Shown here piece after piece: positions 1-8,415 of a stretch of DNA of 64,000 nt. The position numbers and the translations under genes are program-made. Within the stretch, counting starts at the first letter, position 1; every line of letters begins with the position of its first letter. Below the pieces are notes generated by a model. It saw nothing but the letters and a program-made list of their open reading frames with translations. It ran no database searches and had not been told where the DNA came from. The stretch spans positions 1 to 64,000 of the forward strand of contig CAZEAN010000007.1 in the NCBI GenBank assembly GCA_964510225.1, in the 5' to 3' direction. This stretch comes from CAZEAN01 sp964510225 (GTDB lineage: Bacteria; Planctomycetota; Planctomycetia; Isosphaerales; Isosphaeraceae).

Positions 1-186
1 GTGTCATCGGAAAGGCGTCGTTGGGTTGGTTTTTGCTCGGCGTTTCGGAAATCAATCCGCCCGTCTCCCCAATCAAAGAATCCTCCACGCTTCATCCGAG
101 GTGGCTTAACCGTCTGCTTTCCGATTCTTCCTCGATGCCCACAATGATAGCGATGACTATATCCCCGCCCTCTAGGTTTCCTGATC

Positions 187-927
187 ATGACGCTCCCTCA
201 TCCGCCGTCGGTGGTCGACAGAGTCGCCAGTCCCTTTGAAAATGTCGGGGCGATTCTGTTCGACGCCGTGGGTACCTTGATCGACCCTAGTCCTTCAGTC
301 GCTGAGGTTTATGCAGCAGCGGCCGCACGTCAGGGGCTTTACGTTGCGGTTGAAGAGGTCCGGCAACGATTCAAGGACCACTTCCGTCGTGATGAGGAAG
401 ATGATCTCCGAGGTCCGATGGTGACCGATGAAGAGATCGAGTACCGGCGCTGGCGGAGGATCGTCGGCGGTGTCCTGCCGGGATTGCCAGAGCCCGACCG
501 CGCTTTTGAAGAATTGTGGGATCATTTTGGCCGACCAGAGGCTTGGAAAACGTTCGACGATGTTGCGCCGACTGTCCAAGCTCTTACGGAATCAGGCTAC
601 AGCGTCCGAGTCGGCTCCAACTTTGATGGACGTCTTCGGTCAGTCCTCCGAGGTCATCAGTCATTAGCTAAACTAGCGCCCTCGGCGTTGATTTCCTCAG
701 AACTCGGGTTTCGAAAGCCGCATCCTTCTTTTTATCAATTCGCGTGCCAGGAACTTGGCCTCCCGGCGGATCGAGTGCTCTGCGTTGGAGATGATCCTGA
801 GAATGATCATGCCGGCCCTCGACGCGCGGGGCTTCCGGCGGTCCTCGTCGACCGTTCGCGGCGATATGCCGATCAGACTGAATCCGTCGCTAACCTCCTT
901 GCGTTGACGACTCTCCTAAAAGGCTAG
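187..927 (+). CDS. HAD-superfamily hydrolase (REG-2/HDHD3-like, subfamily IA)
   Basis: A 246-residue cytoplasmic HAD-fold hydrolase, probably a small-molecule phosphatase. Motif I is FDAVGTLID (nucleophile Asp26), motif II is GSN at 143-145, motif III is Lys177 in RKPHP, and motif IV is GDDPEND at 201-207. A helical cap lies between motifs I and II (about residues 38-125), as in subfamily IA. The usual second Asp of motif I (DxD) is Val28; this is typical of the REG-2/HDHD3 and dehalogenase-like branches, so the general acid is not obvious. The ATG at 187 follows a poor ribosome site, but no better start precedes the nucleophile. The substrate cannot be inferred. It converges on the MOSC gene, which ends 41 bases away. 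Confidence 0.85.
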   Translation: MTLPHPPSVVDRVASPFENVGAILFDAVGTLIDPSPSVAEVYAAAAARQGLYVAVEEVRQRFKDHFRRDEEDDLRGPMVTDEEIEYRRWRRIVGGVLPGLPEPDRAFEELWDHFGRPEAWKTFDDVAPTVQALTESGYSVRVGSNFDGRLRSVLRGHQSLAKLAPSALISSELGFRKPHPSFYQFACQELGLPADRVLCVGDDPENDHAGPRRAGLPAVLVDRSRRYADQTESVANLLALTTLLKG

Positions 928-968
928 AAGGCGCTCAATCCGGCGTTCTACTAAATGATGACGATCGA

Positions 969-1535
969 TCACGTCGCCGCAATCTTTGAGATTCGATCGC
1001 CGACCTGAACCCGACCTGAGTGTATGACTTTGGCGTTGACTCCGCGTAAGTGGAGTTCTTTGCCAAGGTCCGAATTCACCAACTTCATCGCATCCAAACC
1101 AAAGCGTTGGACAAACTTCTTGCAGCCAAGGTGAGGGATCGGGGTCACTTCGATTACAGCGCTTCCAATGGCAAGTTGAGTTCCAGGAGGGAGGTTGGCC
1201 TCGCTGAGATCGAGGTCGACGTAGAGCTGGTCTCCGGCTAGCTGCCAACGGTCTCTGGTCCCGGCGATTAGTGCGATCGCTCGAGAATTCATCAGATTGA
1301 GTTGTTGCTCGGGGTTGGCAGAAGCGTCTGGTGTATGTCGAGAGCCTCGAGTCTTCCAATTGTCGCCGATCAGGCCCTCGTGAAGATCGAGTTCACCCGA
1401 CTCAACAACTTCACGCGATTCGGTTTGAGGCCGGCGGACGATCAGTTCCAGAACCCCGTGATCAGTCGGCGAGTTCCGGATCTGATCAATTCCGGCTTCC
1501 AGTTCCTCGCGAGTCAGGTATCCGGCGGTCGCCAT
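969..1535 (-). CDS. MOSC domain-containing protein
   Basis: A 188-residue protein whose central and C-terminal parts match the MOSC (molybdenum cofactor sulfurase C-terminal) beta-barrel family. Visible features are LIVRRP near residue 31, a central NPEQQLNLMNSR segment, and PHLGCKKFVQRFG (about 134-146), which holds the conserved Cys of MOSC proteins, followed by HLRGVNAKVIHSG. Such proteins bind or transfer sulfur carried on this Cys and are often linked to molybdenum-cofactor or nitrogenated-substrate metabolism, but no such partner is encoded nearby. I chose ATG at 1535 because the frame upstream of it overlaps the next gene and looks non-coding. It starts 25 bases after the DUF4432 gene on the same strand, so the two may be co-transcribed. 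Confidence 0.8.
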   Translation of the reverse strand: MATAGYLTREELEAGIDQIRNSPTDHGVLELIVRRPQTESREVVESGELDLHEGLIGDNWKTRGSRHTPDASANPEQQLNLMNSRAIALIAGTRDRWQLAGDQLYVDLDLSEANLPPGTQLAIGSAVIEVTPIPHLGCKKFVQRFGLDAMKLVNSDLGKELHLRGVNAKVIHSGRVQVGDRISKIAAT

Positions 1536-1560
1536 CGTGAACAGGCTCCGATTGGGGAGG

Positions 1561-2730
1561 TCAGGGACTGGGAGCGTACGGCTCGACGGGTTGTTCGAGA
1601 ACTTGAGGAACGACACCCGCTTGAAGTCGAGCAACCTCTGCTTCGAGTAACGCCACCTGAGCACTCCCGGAAGCAACTTGGAAGGTTTGATCAATCTGGT
1701 AGGAATGTCCGGGGAGTAGCTCGACGAACCGGTTGTGCTGTTGCTCAAATGGCCTCGGGTTGGGGAAGTTTGTCGATGGTTCGAGACCAGTGACATACCC
1801 TTCCTTGAGTCCTCGGGTATTTTTCCAGACAGCAAAGTACGGGAGTTGGTTCGTCTGATAGCGGATTCCCACCGCCTTCTCTCCCGAGTTGTTCCGGAGA
1901 ACCGCAAGGCTTGCACTGTTCTCCTCGCCGCCGATCGGCTCGAAATGATAGACCTGTTCGCCGAATCCTGGCTCGGGTGGTCCATAACGATCGTAGTGTC
2001 GAAATCCTTCCGCAGCCCGAGGCGTCTGCGGGGCGACGATCCTCGACGGGACCAACACGCGCGAGCCTTCTTCGAGATACGGGGGGCCGATATTCCAGTG
2101 GTAGAGCAGCGAGACCCGTGCGGGGCTGTCGCCGAGATTGGTGATCGTGTCTCGGACCTGGAGGGAATCGGAACCGGGAGTCGTGCTGTAACGGGCCTCA
2201 AGCCGGAGCTGCGGTCCAAAGATCCGGGTCTCGTCGACCGTTCCCGTCACGATCAACTGGTGAGGCGGCTCCTCAGTGACCTCGACAGTCAACTGATGCG
2301 CCGGCGTATTCTGAATCTTCCCATGGAGAGTGTGCAGGAAGGGACCGTCTTGGAACGGCGGGCCGACATGTTCTAGACCACAACGCGCCAAGAGTTCATC
2401 AAAGCCTTCGAGCCAGCCAAAGCCGCCGAGACCGGCTTGATTGACGAACGAAGGGTGGATCGGGCCGTCGAGGATCGGTGATTGCCAACCGAGCGGATCC
2501 CCCAGGTACTGGCCTCGCCAGAGTCCCATTCCTCGGGTCGGTATGATCTCGACCGAGAGTGCGCCGTTGCAGAGCCGGACCATTTCGACCCCGGCGCGAC
2601 GTCCTCCTTGGAGGGTCCGTTTCGTAATCGACCACGCCTCGTTGGTTTGGATCCCGAGGTCGAGTGGGTAGATCGCGTGGTGATCGGTCCAGAGGTTACG
2701 TCCGAGGTCGGTCAAGGTGATCAGAGCCAT
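1561..2730 (-). CDS. DUF4432 family aldose-1-epimerase-like protein
   Basis: A 389-residue cytoplasmic protein of the galactose-mutarotase fold, DUF4432 branch. Recognisable blocks are IIPTRGMGLW (about 61-70), the DGPFLHTLHGKI segment that carries the candidate sugar-handling His pair, VSLLYHWNIGPP, and the C-terminal GLEPSTNFPNPR block. The family is presumed to bind or epimerise sugars, but the substrate is unproven. No signal peptide is present. The start at 2730 gives the usual family length. It is divergent from the sigma-factor fusion gene, with 212 bases between them that should hold both promoters, and is followed on its own strand by the MOSC gene. Confidence 0.85.
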   Translation of the reverse strand: MALITLTDLGRNLWTDHHAIYPLDLGIQTNEAWSITKRTLQGGRRAGVEMVRLCNGALSVEIIPTRGMGLWRGQYLGDPLGWQSPILDGPIHPSFVNQAGLGGFGWLEGFDELLARCGLEHVGPPFQDGPFLHTLHGKIQNTPAHQLTVEVTEEPPHQLIVTGTVDETRIFGPQLRLEARYSTTPGSDSLQVRDTITNLGDSPARVSLLYHWNIGPPYLEEGSRVLVPSRIVAPQTPRAAEGFRHYDRYGPPEPGFGEQVYHFEPIGGEENSASLAVLRNNSGEKAVGIRYQTNQLPYFAVWKNTRGLKEGYVTGLEPSTNFPNPRPFEQQHNRFVELLPGHSYQIDQTFQVASGSAQVALLEAEVARLQAGVVPQVLEQPVEPYAPSP

Positions 2731-2942
2731 GGCTTGGCATTCCAGAACGTGTTGATGAGCGGTTAGAACCGATCCAAACGATCGTTGAATTCCACCACGG
2801 TACGACTCTGAAACGGCATGATCCAGTTTGATCCGGGCTGAAAACTCGTAACCTTGGTGGTCGTGTGAGCATAAATAGGGTGTTCTGAGACGCTCAGAGC
2901 GGGACCAACTGCGACGCTCGATCGGTGGGAGGAGGATTCAAC

Positions 2943-4931
2943 GTGACGGAATTGAGGAGGCTTGGCCAAGCCTTGGTACCGCTGGAACAAATCTGTCGAG
3001 GTGGGACCGTCTCCGGCATGACTGATGCGGAGCTGTTGGCGCGCTTTACGGCTAACAAGGATCGAAGGGCCGCCGAGGTTGCTTTCGAGGCATTGATCAC
3101 GCGGCACGGACCGATGGTTTTCGGGCTCTGTCGGAGTCGTTTGAATAACCCGATCGACGCCGAAGATGCCTTCCAGGCCACATTCATGGTCCTGGCGCGG
3201 AAGGCCCCGGGACTTCATGTTGCGGATTCGATCGGACGTTGGCTCAACACGGTGGCGATCCGGGTGGCCAATCGTGCCCGGAAGCGCGCTGTCCGACAGC
3301 TTGATCGGTTCAACAATCGAGCCAGCGAACTTGCCGCGGTGACTCGAGATGATGGCCCTGAGTCCGCCGCGATCGCTGCCGAACATTGTGACTTAATCCA
3401 GGCGGAGGTTGCCGAACTTCCGGAAGATGCTCGTCGTGCGATCACACTCTGTCATCTTGAAGGGCTAAGCCTTGAAACCGCTGCGGCCGTCCTCCATTGG
3501 CCGATCGGGACTCTCAAGGGCCGGCTCTTCCGAGCCCGGAAACTACTCCGGAATCGCTTGGAACGTAAAGGGATCGCTCCGGCAATCCTCTTCCCGGTCG
3601 TCCCTGAAGTTTTGAAGCAAAAGACGCTCGAAGCGGTATTGAGCGTTACGACTTGTCGATCACTGCTAGCGGCCACCGCTGCTGGCACCTCTCCGGTTGC
3701 ACTTCAACTTACTCAAGGAACCTTATCGATGATGACCGGAAGCAAAGTCCTGGGTGTCGGCTTGGTGGCGATCACTTTGGGACTCTCGGCCTTGGTGGGA
3801 GGGACTCAGACGCAATCCCCATCCTTCGAGGCTGATCCAGTCAAGCCGTCGTTACTCGCACTTGAACCAGATAGGGATCAAGCCGTGAATGCATCACCGT
3901 TTGACCTAGATCCGCCTCACGGTCCTTCCCTTGTCTTCAAGGATCTGCAGGATTCTCAACGATCAAACGCGGAAGCTGAGGTTATCGCCTTGCGCAACCA
4001 GGTGAACGAGCTTACGGAGGAATTGGCGAGCCTCCGGAAACAAATGGCACGAGTAACCGAGATGGGAGTTGAGCTGAATCTGATGTTGAACGAAGAGAGC
4101 GAGGCGAGCCCCCAAGGGGCTGGTGATGTTGCTCCGCCAGAGAAATCCAAGGCCCCGCTTCATCCGAGCGACCGACGCTGGGATCGTGAGAATCCCCCTC
4201 GAGAACTCGATATGGTCCCGCACCCGGATTACCGGATCCAGCCACCGGACAAAATTCGGGTCGAAGTCTTCGAGGCTCTCCCTGGTCGACCAATCACCGG
4301 GGAACGAGTTGTGCGTCCTGATGGTACCATTTCCCTCGATTTTTATGGTGAACTCAGAGTTTCAGGGATGACCACCACAGAAGTGGAGGAGGCCGTCATT
4401 CTCCACCTCCGCAACTTTCTCAATGACGAGACGTTGGGGCTTGCATCAACCGATCCGGTCTCGGGAGAAATTGTCTATCGAACTCCGGCCGACTCGGATC
4501 TCGTCTTTGTCGACGTCGCAGCGTACAACAGCAAAAATTATTATGTGTTCGGAGATTTTGTTCAGTCAACAGGTCGAGTTGTTCTCACCGGTCACGACAC
4601 GGTACTTGATGCGATTACTTATTCGGGAGGTCTTCTGCCAACCGCAGATCCAACCACTTTAAGGCTAGTCCGACCGGCGCCCAAGGGGAGCGATCGAAAG
4701 CCCCTAACGTTGAAGATCGACCTTGATGGGATCCTCAATCGCGGTGAGACCACCACCAATTATCAGCTATTTGACGGTGACCGGCTCATTGTCGACCGCA
4801 AACCACCGGTTGAGTTCTTCCAAAACGGCGACGATCCCAGATCAAGCTTGAAACCACCGGTTGAGTTCTTCCAAAACAGCGACGATCCCGGATCAAGCTT
4901 CGTCCCACGGTTCCAATCGGGCGGTGGTTAA
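2943..4931 (+). CDS. ECF sigma factor fused to membrane-anchored polysaccharide-export (Wza/SLBB) domain
   Basis: About 662 residues in one uninterrupted frame. Residues about 35-105 are sigma region 2 (DAEDAFQATFMVLARK), about 145-205 are sigma region 4 with the helix-turn-helix SLETAAAVLHWPIGTLKGR. Then come a hydrophobic segment (VLGVGLVAITLGLSALVGG, about 269-287), a Q/E-rich coiled coil (about 340-390), a proline-rich linker, and from about 425 a Poly_export/SLBB module (DYRIQPPDKIRVEVFE; VVRPDGTISLDFYGEL; YYVFGDFVQSTG). The N-terminal part resembles the planctomycete ECF01-Gob sigma factors, which carry C-terminal extensions; an export-type domain beyond the membrane suggests that an envelope signal controls transcription (inference). 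I prefer GTG at 2943, 7 bases after GGAGGAGGA; GTG at 2925 is in frame but lies upstream of that site. The C-terminus carries a 51-base duplication. Confidence 0.85.
   Translation: MTELRRLGQALVPLEQICRGGTVSGMTDAELLARFTANKDRRAAEVAFEALITRHGPMVFGLCRSRLNNPIDAEDAFQATFMVLARKAPGLHVADSIGRWLNTVAIRVANRARKRAVRQLDRFNNRASELAAVTRDDGPESAAIAAEHCDLIQAEVAELPEDARRAITLCHLEGLSLETAAAVLHWPIGTLKGRLFRARKLLRNRLERKGIAPAILFPVVPEVLKQKTLEAVLSVTTCRSLLAATAAGTSPVALQLTQGTLSMMTGSKVLGVGLVAITLGLSALVGGTQTQSPSFEADPVKPSLLALEPDRDQAVNASPFDLDPPHGPSLVFKDLQDSQRSNAEAEVIALRNQVNELTEELASLRKQMARVTEMGVELNLMLNEESEASPQGAGDVAPPEKSKAPLHPSDRRWDRENPPRELDMVPHPDYRIQPPDKIRVEVFEALPGRPITGERVVRPDGTISLDFYGELRVSGMTTTEVEEAVILHLRNFLNDETLGLASTDPVSGEIVYRTPADSDLVFVDVAAYNSKNYYVFGDFVQSTGRVVLTGHDTVLDAITYSGGLLPTADPTTLRLVRPAPKGSDRKPLTLKIDLDGILNRGETTTNYQLFDGDRLIVDRKPPVEFFQNGDDPRSSLKPPVEFFQNSDDPGSSFVPRFQSGGG
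4800..4901 (+). repeat. Two-copy 51-base in-frame tandem duplication
   Basis: Bases 4800-4850 and 4851-4901 are direct copies differing at three positions that I can count. Each copy encodes a 17-residue unit beginning KPPVEFFQN and ending in SSL or SSF, at the extreme C-terminus of the sigma-factor/export fusion. The length is a multiple of three, so the frame is kept. The near-identity suggests a recent duplication. Confidence 0.9.
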
Positions 4932-4948
4932 GGAGTAATTTAACCACC
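4923..4948 (+). terminator. Hairpin overlapping the stop codon of the sigma-factor fusion gene
   Basis: GGTGGTTAA (4923-4931) pairs perfectly with TTAACCACC (4940-4948) around an 8-base loop. The TAA stop codon lies in the left arm. There is no clear T tract after it, so it may be a weak terminator or an mRNA 3'-end structure and not a classic intrinsic terminator. Confidence 0.4.
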
Positions 4949-5113
4949 TGAATGTTCTGCTAGGTCGTCGTCGACGCGGACTGACTCGACGGGACTTGAG
5001 ACCAAGACGATGACGAAGGTGGGTTGGTTAGACCATAATCAAGCGGAGGGAGCTGCTCGACGTCAACCGGCAGTTCCTCCGACGATGATCCAGCGCGACC
5101 GAGTAAATCCACC

Positions 5114-7201
5114 ATGCCCCACGATCCGACTCGTCCCGCCAACCGACTCGGCAACGAAACCAGCCCCTATTTGCTTCAGCACGCGTTCAATCCGGTTGAC
5201 TGGTTCCCTTGGTCTTCGGAAGCGTTTGAAAAAGCGGAGACTGATGATAAGCCGATCTTCCTCTCGGTGGGTTATTCGGCATGTCACTGGTGCCATGTGA
5301 TGGAGCGGGAGAGCTTCGAAAATGAGTCGATTGCGGCGTACCTCAATGAGTACTTCATCTCCATCAAGGTTGATCGCGAAGAACGCCCTGATGTCGATCA
5401 AATCTATATGAACGCCGTCCAGGCAATGACGGGTCACGGTGGTTGGCCGATGTCCGTCTTTATGACTCCCGACGGAAAGCCATTCTTCGGCGGGACCTAC
5501 TACCCTCCTCGAGACGCCCGAGGAATGCCCGGCTTCGACCGGGTTCTCTCAAGCGTCCTGAATGCCTGGAAAGAGCGTCGGGAAGCGATCGAGACCTCAG
5601 CCGTCGAACTCACCCGTCATCTTGCAGCGTCTGCTGAGGTCCAGGCCACGGAAGGATCCCTTGAGTTCGCCCTTATCGACAACGCCGTCAAGGAATTGAC
5701 CCGCGCGTTCGATCCGATCCACGGTGGTTTCGGCTCGGCCCCGAAGTTTCCACACCCAATGGATCTCCGGTTGCTCCTGAGGCAGCATCATAGGACGGGC
5801 GATGTTCACGCCCTCCATATCGTCACTAAAACGCTCGATCAGATGTCCTTAGGTGGTATTTATGATCATCTCGGTGGCGGATTTGCGCGCTATTCGACTG
5901 ATGCCGAATGGCTTGTCCCTCACTTCGAGAAGATGCTCTACGATAATGCCTTGTTGGGCTCGACCCTAATCGAGACCTACCAGGTCACAGGAGAAGATCG
6001 CTTTGCCCGAGTTGCCCGAGAGACCTTCGACTACGTCCTCGATCGGATGACGGCCCCCGAGGGAGCATTCTACGCGACCGAAGATGCTGACAGCGAAGGG
6101 GTCGAGGGAAAGTACTACGTCTGGACTCTTCCGGAAGTGATGGAGGTCCTCGGGGAGGGTCGAGGCTCGACGTTCGCGCGGGTCTTTGATGTAACTCCTG
6201 GAGGCAATTGGGAGGGAAACTCGATCTTGAACCTCCCGAAGCCGATCGAGTCAGTTGCGGCGGAGCTTGATCGTGAGCCCGCTGAATTACGGGCAGCGCT
6301 TGACGAAGATCGAGCGAAGCTTCTCCGAGTCCGCGAACAACGCGTACCGCCCGGCAAGGACACGAAAGTTTTGACCTCTTGGAACGGCCTAATGATTGCC
6401 GCCCTCGCTGATGGAGGTCGGGCTCTTGGCGAGCCTCGCTACATCGACGCGGCCGCCGGTGCGGCCGCGTTCCTTTTGGACAACCTCCGGACTGCCAACG
6501 GTCGCCTCCTCCACAGCTACAAAGACGGTCAGGCCCGGTTCAATGCTTATCTTGACGACTATGCAAACTTGATCGACGGTCTCACAAGACTCTTTGAAGC
6601 TACGGGAACCTATCGATGGATCGCCAGTGCACTCGAACTCACAGAGATCATGGTCAAGCACTTCCAGGACGAGGCGAAAGGCGGTTTTTACTACACGAGC
6701 GATGACCACGAAACCTTGATCGCAAGGACCAAAGACGCTGACGACAATGCGACCCCTTCTGGAAATGCGATGGCAGCAACCGCCCTCGCTCGGCTTGGTG
6801 CCCTCACTGGACGCGCGGAACTTGAAGAAACGGCTCGGCGGGCCCTTCAATCAATTCTCCTGATCATCCAGAAAGCGCCGAGAGCGGCCGGACAGTCTCT
6901 CATCGCCCTTGACTTCTTGCTGGGATCCGTTCAGGAGATCGCCGTGATCGCTGGAGATGATCGCAGTGAGTTCGTAGCCGCGTTCCGACTGCTCGGAGAA
7001 CAGTTTCGACCGAATGTCGTCGTTGCCCGCTCAACCGACGATGATGAACAGCGCGCGGAATTAACGCAAGTTGTGCCGTTGCTCGCTGGTCGGACCGCAC
7101 GTCAGGGCCGAGTCAGCATATACATTTGTGAAAACTTTAGTTGTCAGGCACCATTGATTGGGATCGATGAGCTGGAGTCGGAGATCCTTCGCCAAGGATA
7201 A
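5114..7201 (+). CDS. DUF255/YyaL thioredoxin-fold protein (spermatogenesis-associated protein 20 family)
   Basis: A 695-residue cytoplasmic protein of the YyaL/SSP411 family. The N-terminus has the family hallmarks NETSPYLLQHAFNPVDW (15-31) and the thioredoxin-like ACHWCHVME (56-64, Cys57 and Cys60), followed by VDREERPDVD, TGHGGWPM and FGGTYYPP. The remainder is an (alpha/alpha)6 toroid resembling N-acylglucosamine 2-epimerase and glycosidase folds, including VPHFEKMLYDNALL and LTSWNGLMIAALA. The biochemical role of the family is not established; a redox or sugar-related function is possible. Length is typical of the family and no residues are obviously missing. It has its own 182-base upstream gap and is followed by 237 bases before the sdh operon. 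Confidence 0.9.
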   Translation: MPHDPTRPANRLGNETSPYLLQHAFNPVDWFPWSSEAFEKAETDDKPIFLSVGYSACHWCHVMERESFENESIAAYLNEYFISIKVDREERPDVDQIYMNAVQAMTGHGGWPMSVFMTPDGKPFFGGTYYPPRDARGMPGFDRVLSSVLNAWKERREAIETSAVELTRHLAASAEVQATEGSLEFALIDNAVKELTRAFDPIHGGFGSAPKFPHPMDLRLLLRQHHRTGDVHALHIVTKTLDQMSLGGIYDHLGGGFARYSTDAEWLVPHFEKMLYDNALLGSTLIETYQVTGEDRFARVARETFDYVLDRMTAPEGAFYATEDADSEGVEGKYYVWTLPEVMEVLGEGRGSTFARVFDVTPGGNWEGNSILNLPKPIESVAAELDREPAELRAALDEDRAKLLRVREQRVPPGKDTKVLTSWNGLMIAALADGGRALGEPRYIDAAAGAAAFLLDNLRTANGRLLHSYKDGQARFNAYLDDYANLIDGLTRLFEATGTYRWIASALELTEIMVKHFQDEAKGGFYYTSDDHETLIARTKDADDNATPSGNAMAATALARLGALTGRAELEETARRALQSILLIIQKAPRAAGQSLIALDFLLGSVQEIAVIAGDDRSEFVAAFRLLGEQFRPNVVVARSTDDDEQRAELTQVVPLLAGRTARQGRVSIYICENFSCQAPLIGIDELESEILRQG

Positions 7202-7235
7202 TTCAACTCTGTTGCGTCGAACTTATGGAATCAAA

Positions 7236-7264
7236 TAGCTTCCGAACGGGCCCCTGACTATAAT
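7236..7264 (+). promoter_or_regulatory. Candidate promoter upstream of the sdh operon
   Basis: A perfect TATAAT hexamer lies at 7259-7264 in the 237-base gap before sdhC. The region 16-18 bases upstream has no convincing TTGACA-like -35 element. It is 175 bases from the sdhC start, which would leave a long leader. The assignment rests on the -10 box alone. Confidence 0.3.
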
Positions 7265-7438
7265 TAGCATCGTGGAGCTGGGGTTTGCTGAAATTCCAGC
7301 GATCAGACCAAATCACTGATCCCATCGACACGGTGGCAGTCGTGCTTGATTCCCGTCGAATGTCGAACGCCATCCACAAATCCCCGCCCAATCATTCTTT
7401 CCTTTGATCTTATTTCCGAACTCAATAAGGGGCCTCGA

Positions 7439-8299
7439 ATGCTCCGCCGATCGATTGCAAAAAAAGCTGTCGTTGCCGTGACGGGTCTGCTTCTCTTCGG
7501 CTTCGTGATTTTCCACATGATCGGAAATCTCCAGATCTTTCTGGGGCGAGAGTCACTGAATCACTACGCTGAACTGCTCCATGCGGTCCCGGAACTATTG
7601 TGGGTCGCACGATTCGTGCTTTTGGCTGCTGTCGGACTTCACATCCTTTTCACGATCTTGGTTTGGACTGAGAATCGCCAATCTCGCCCACAACGTTACG
7701 TGAAAGAGCGCACCACACGCGCTAGCCGAGCATCCAGGACGATGATCCTTTCTGGTCTCACGGTCTCTGCGTTTATCGTCTACCACTTGCTTCACTTTAC
7801 GGTACAGGCAACCCATCCTGAGTATCAGAAGCTCCACGAACTCGATGGGCAACCCATTATCCTAGTCGGATACGAATCAGAGGGCTCGGCTGAGATGATG
7901 GCAACGACCGAGGGTCCTGAAGCCGAGGACAGCGATTCGTCGCCCTCGGAATCAGCGACTCCGCGTTATGTCCAGGTTGCTACGGAAGTTCAGCGTGAGC
8001 AATTAACCGAGACTGACGAGCTGAAGCTCCGTCGTGATGTTTATGGGATGGTTGTCGCCAGTTTTCGATCTTGGCCGATCGTCGTTGTCTACGTGATCGC
8101 CCAGATCCTGTTAGGATTCCACCTCAGCCACGGCGCGAGTTCGATGTTTCAGACACTCGGACTGACCAGTCCTTTGCATCGCCCCTGGATGATGAAGGTC
8201 GGACCCGTCTTCGCCGCGATCATCGTTTGTGGCAACCTTGCCATCCCGACTGCTGTCTTGGTCGACTACCTCGCGGGTATTGGCTACTTTTCAGTCTAA
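7439..8299 (+). CDS. sdhC: Succinate dehydrogenase cytochrome b558 subunit
   Basis: A 286-residue membrane anchor of a type B succinate:quinone oxidoreductase (single large cytochrome b subunit with five helices, no SdhD). Helices lie at about 9-34, 53-76, 101-124, 202-230 and 252-278. Candidate haem-ligand His residues sit in FHMIGN, GLHILF, YHLLHF and FHLSHG. ATG at 7439 starts the protein just before helix 1; an in-frame upstream extension has no family resemblance. Between helices 3 and 4 (about 135-197) is a hydrophilic acidic insertion rich in Glu, Ser and Thr, where family members normally have a short loop. It begins the sdhCAB operon; sdhA starts 116 bases downstream. Confidence 0.93.
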   Translation: MLRRSIAKKAVVAVTGLLLFGFVIFHMIGNLQIFLGRESLNHYAELLHAVPELLWVARFVLLAAVGLHILFTILVWTENRQSRPQRYVKERTTRASRASRTMILSGLTVSAFIVYHLLHFTVQATHPEYQKLHELDGQPIILVGYESEGSAEMMATTEGPEAEDSDSSPSESATPRYVQVATEVQREQLTETDELKLRRDVYGMVVASFRSWPIVVVYVIAQILLGFHLSHGASSMFQTLGLTSPLHRPWMMKVGPVFAAIIVCGNLAIPTAVLVDYLAGIGYFSV

Positions 8300-8415
8300 C
8301 GTTTCAAAATCTCGATGCCGCCCGTTCATCGGATCGATCTGCGTACGCTGTGGCAACATTTCTTTTTCGGTTCGGCTGCCACGGCACGCAATAACCTCTC
8401 AAGGTGATTTACGCG

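Noticed and set aside
1..186. Possible end of a gene or promoter at the left edge
   Set aside because: No frame in this stretch looks like a recognisable protein and no promoter boxes are clear; I see nothing I can support.
2763..3386. Open frame of about 207 codons on the minus strand opposite the sigma factor start
   Set aside because: It is a mirror of the sigma factor coding region, which has clear family motifs; no domain is visible in it.
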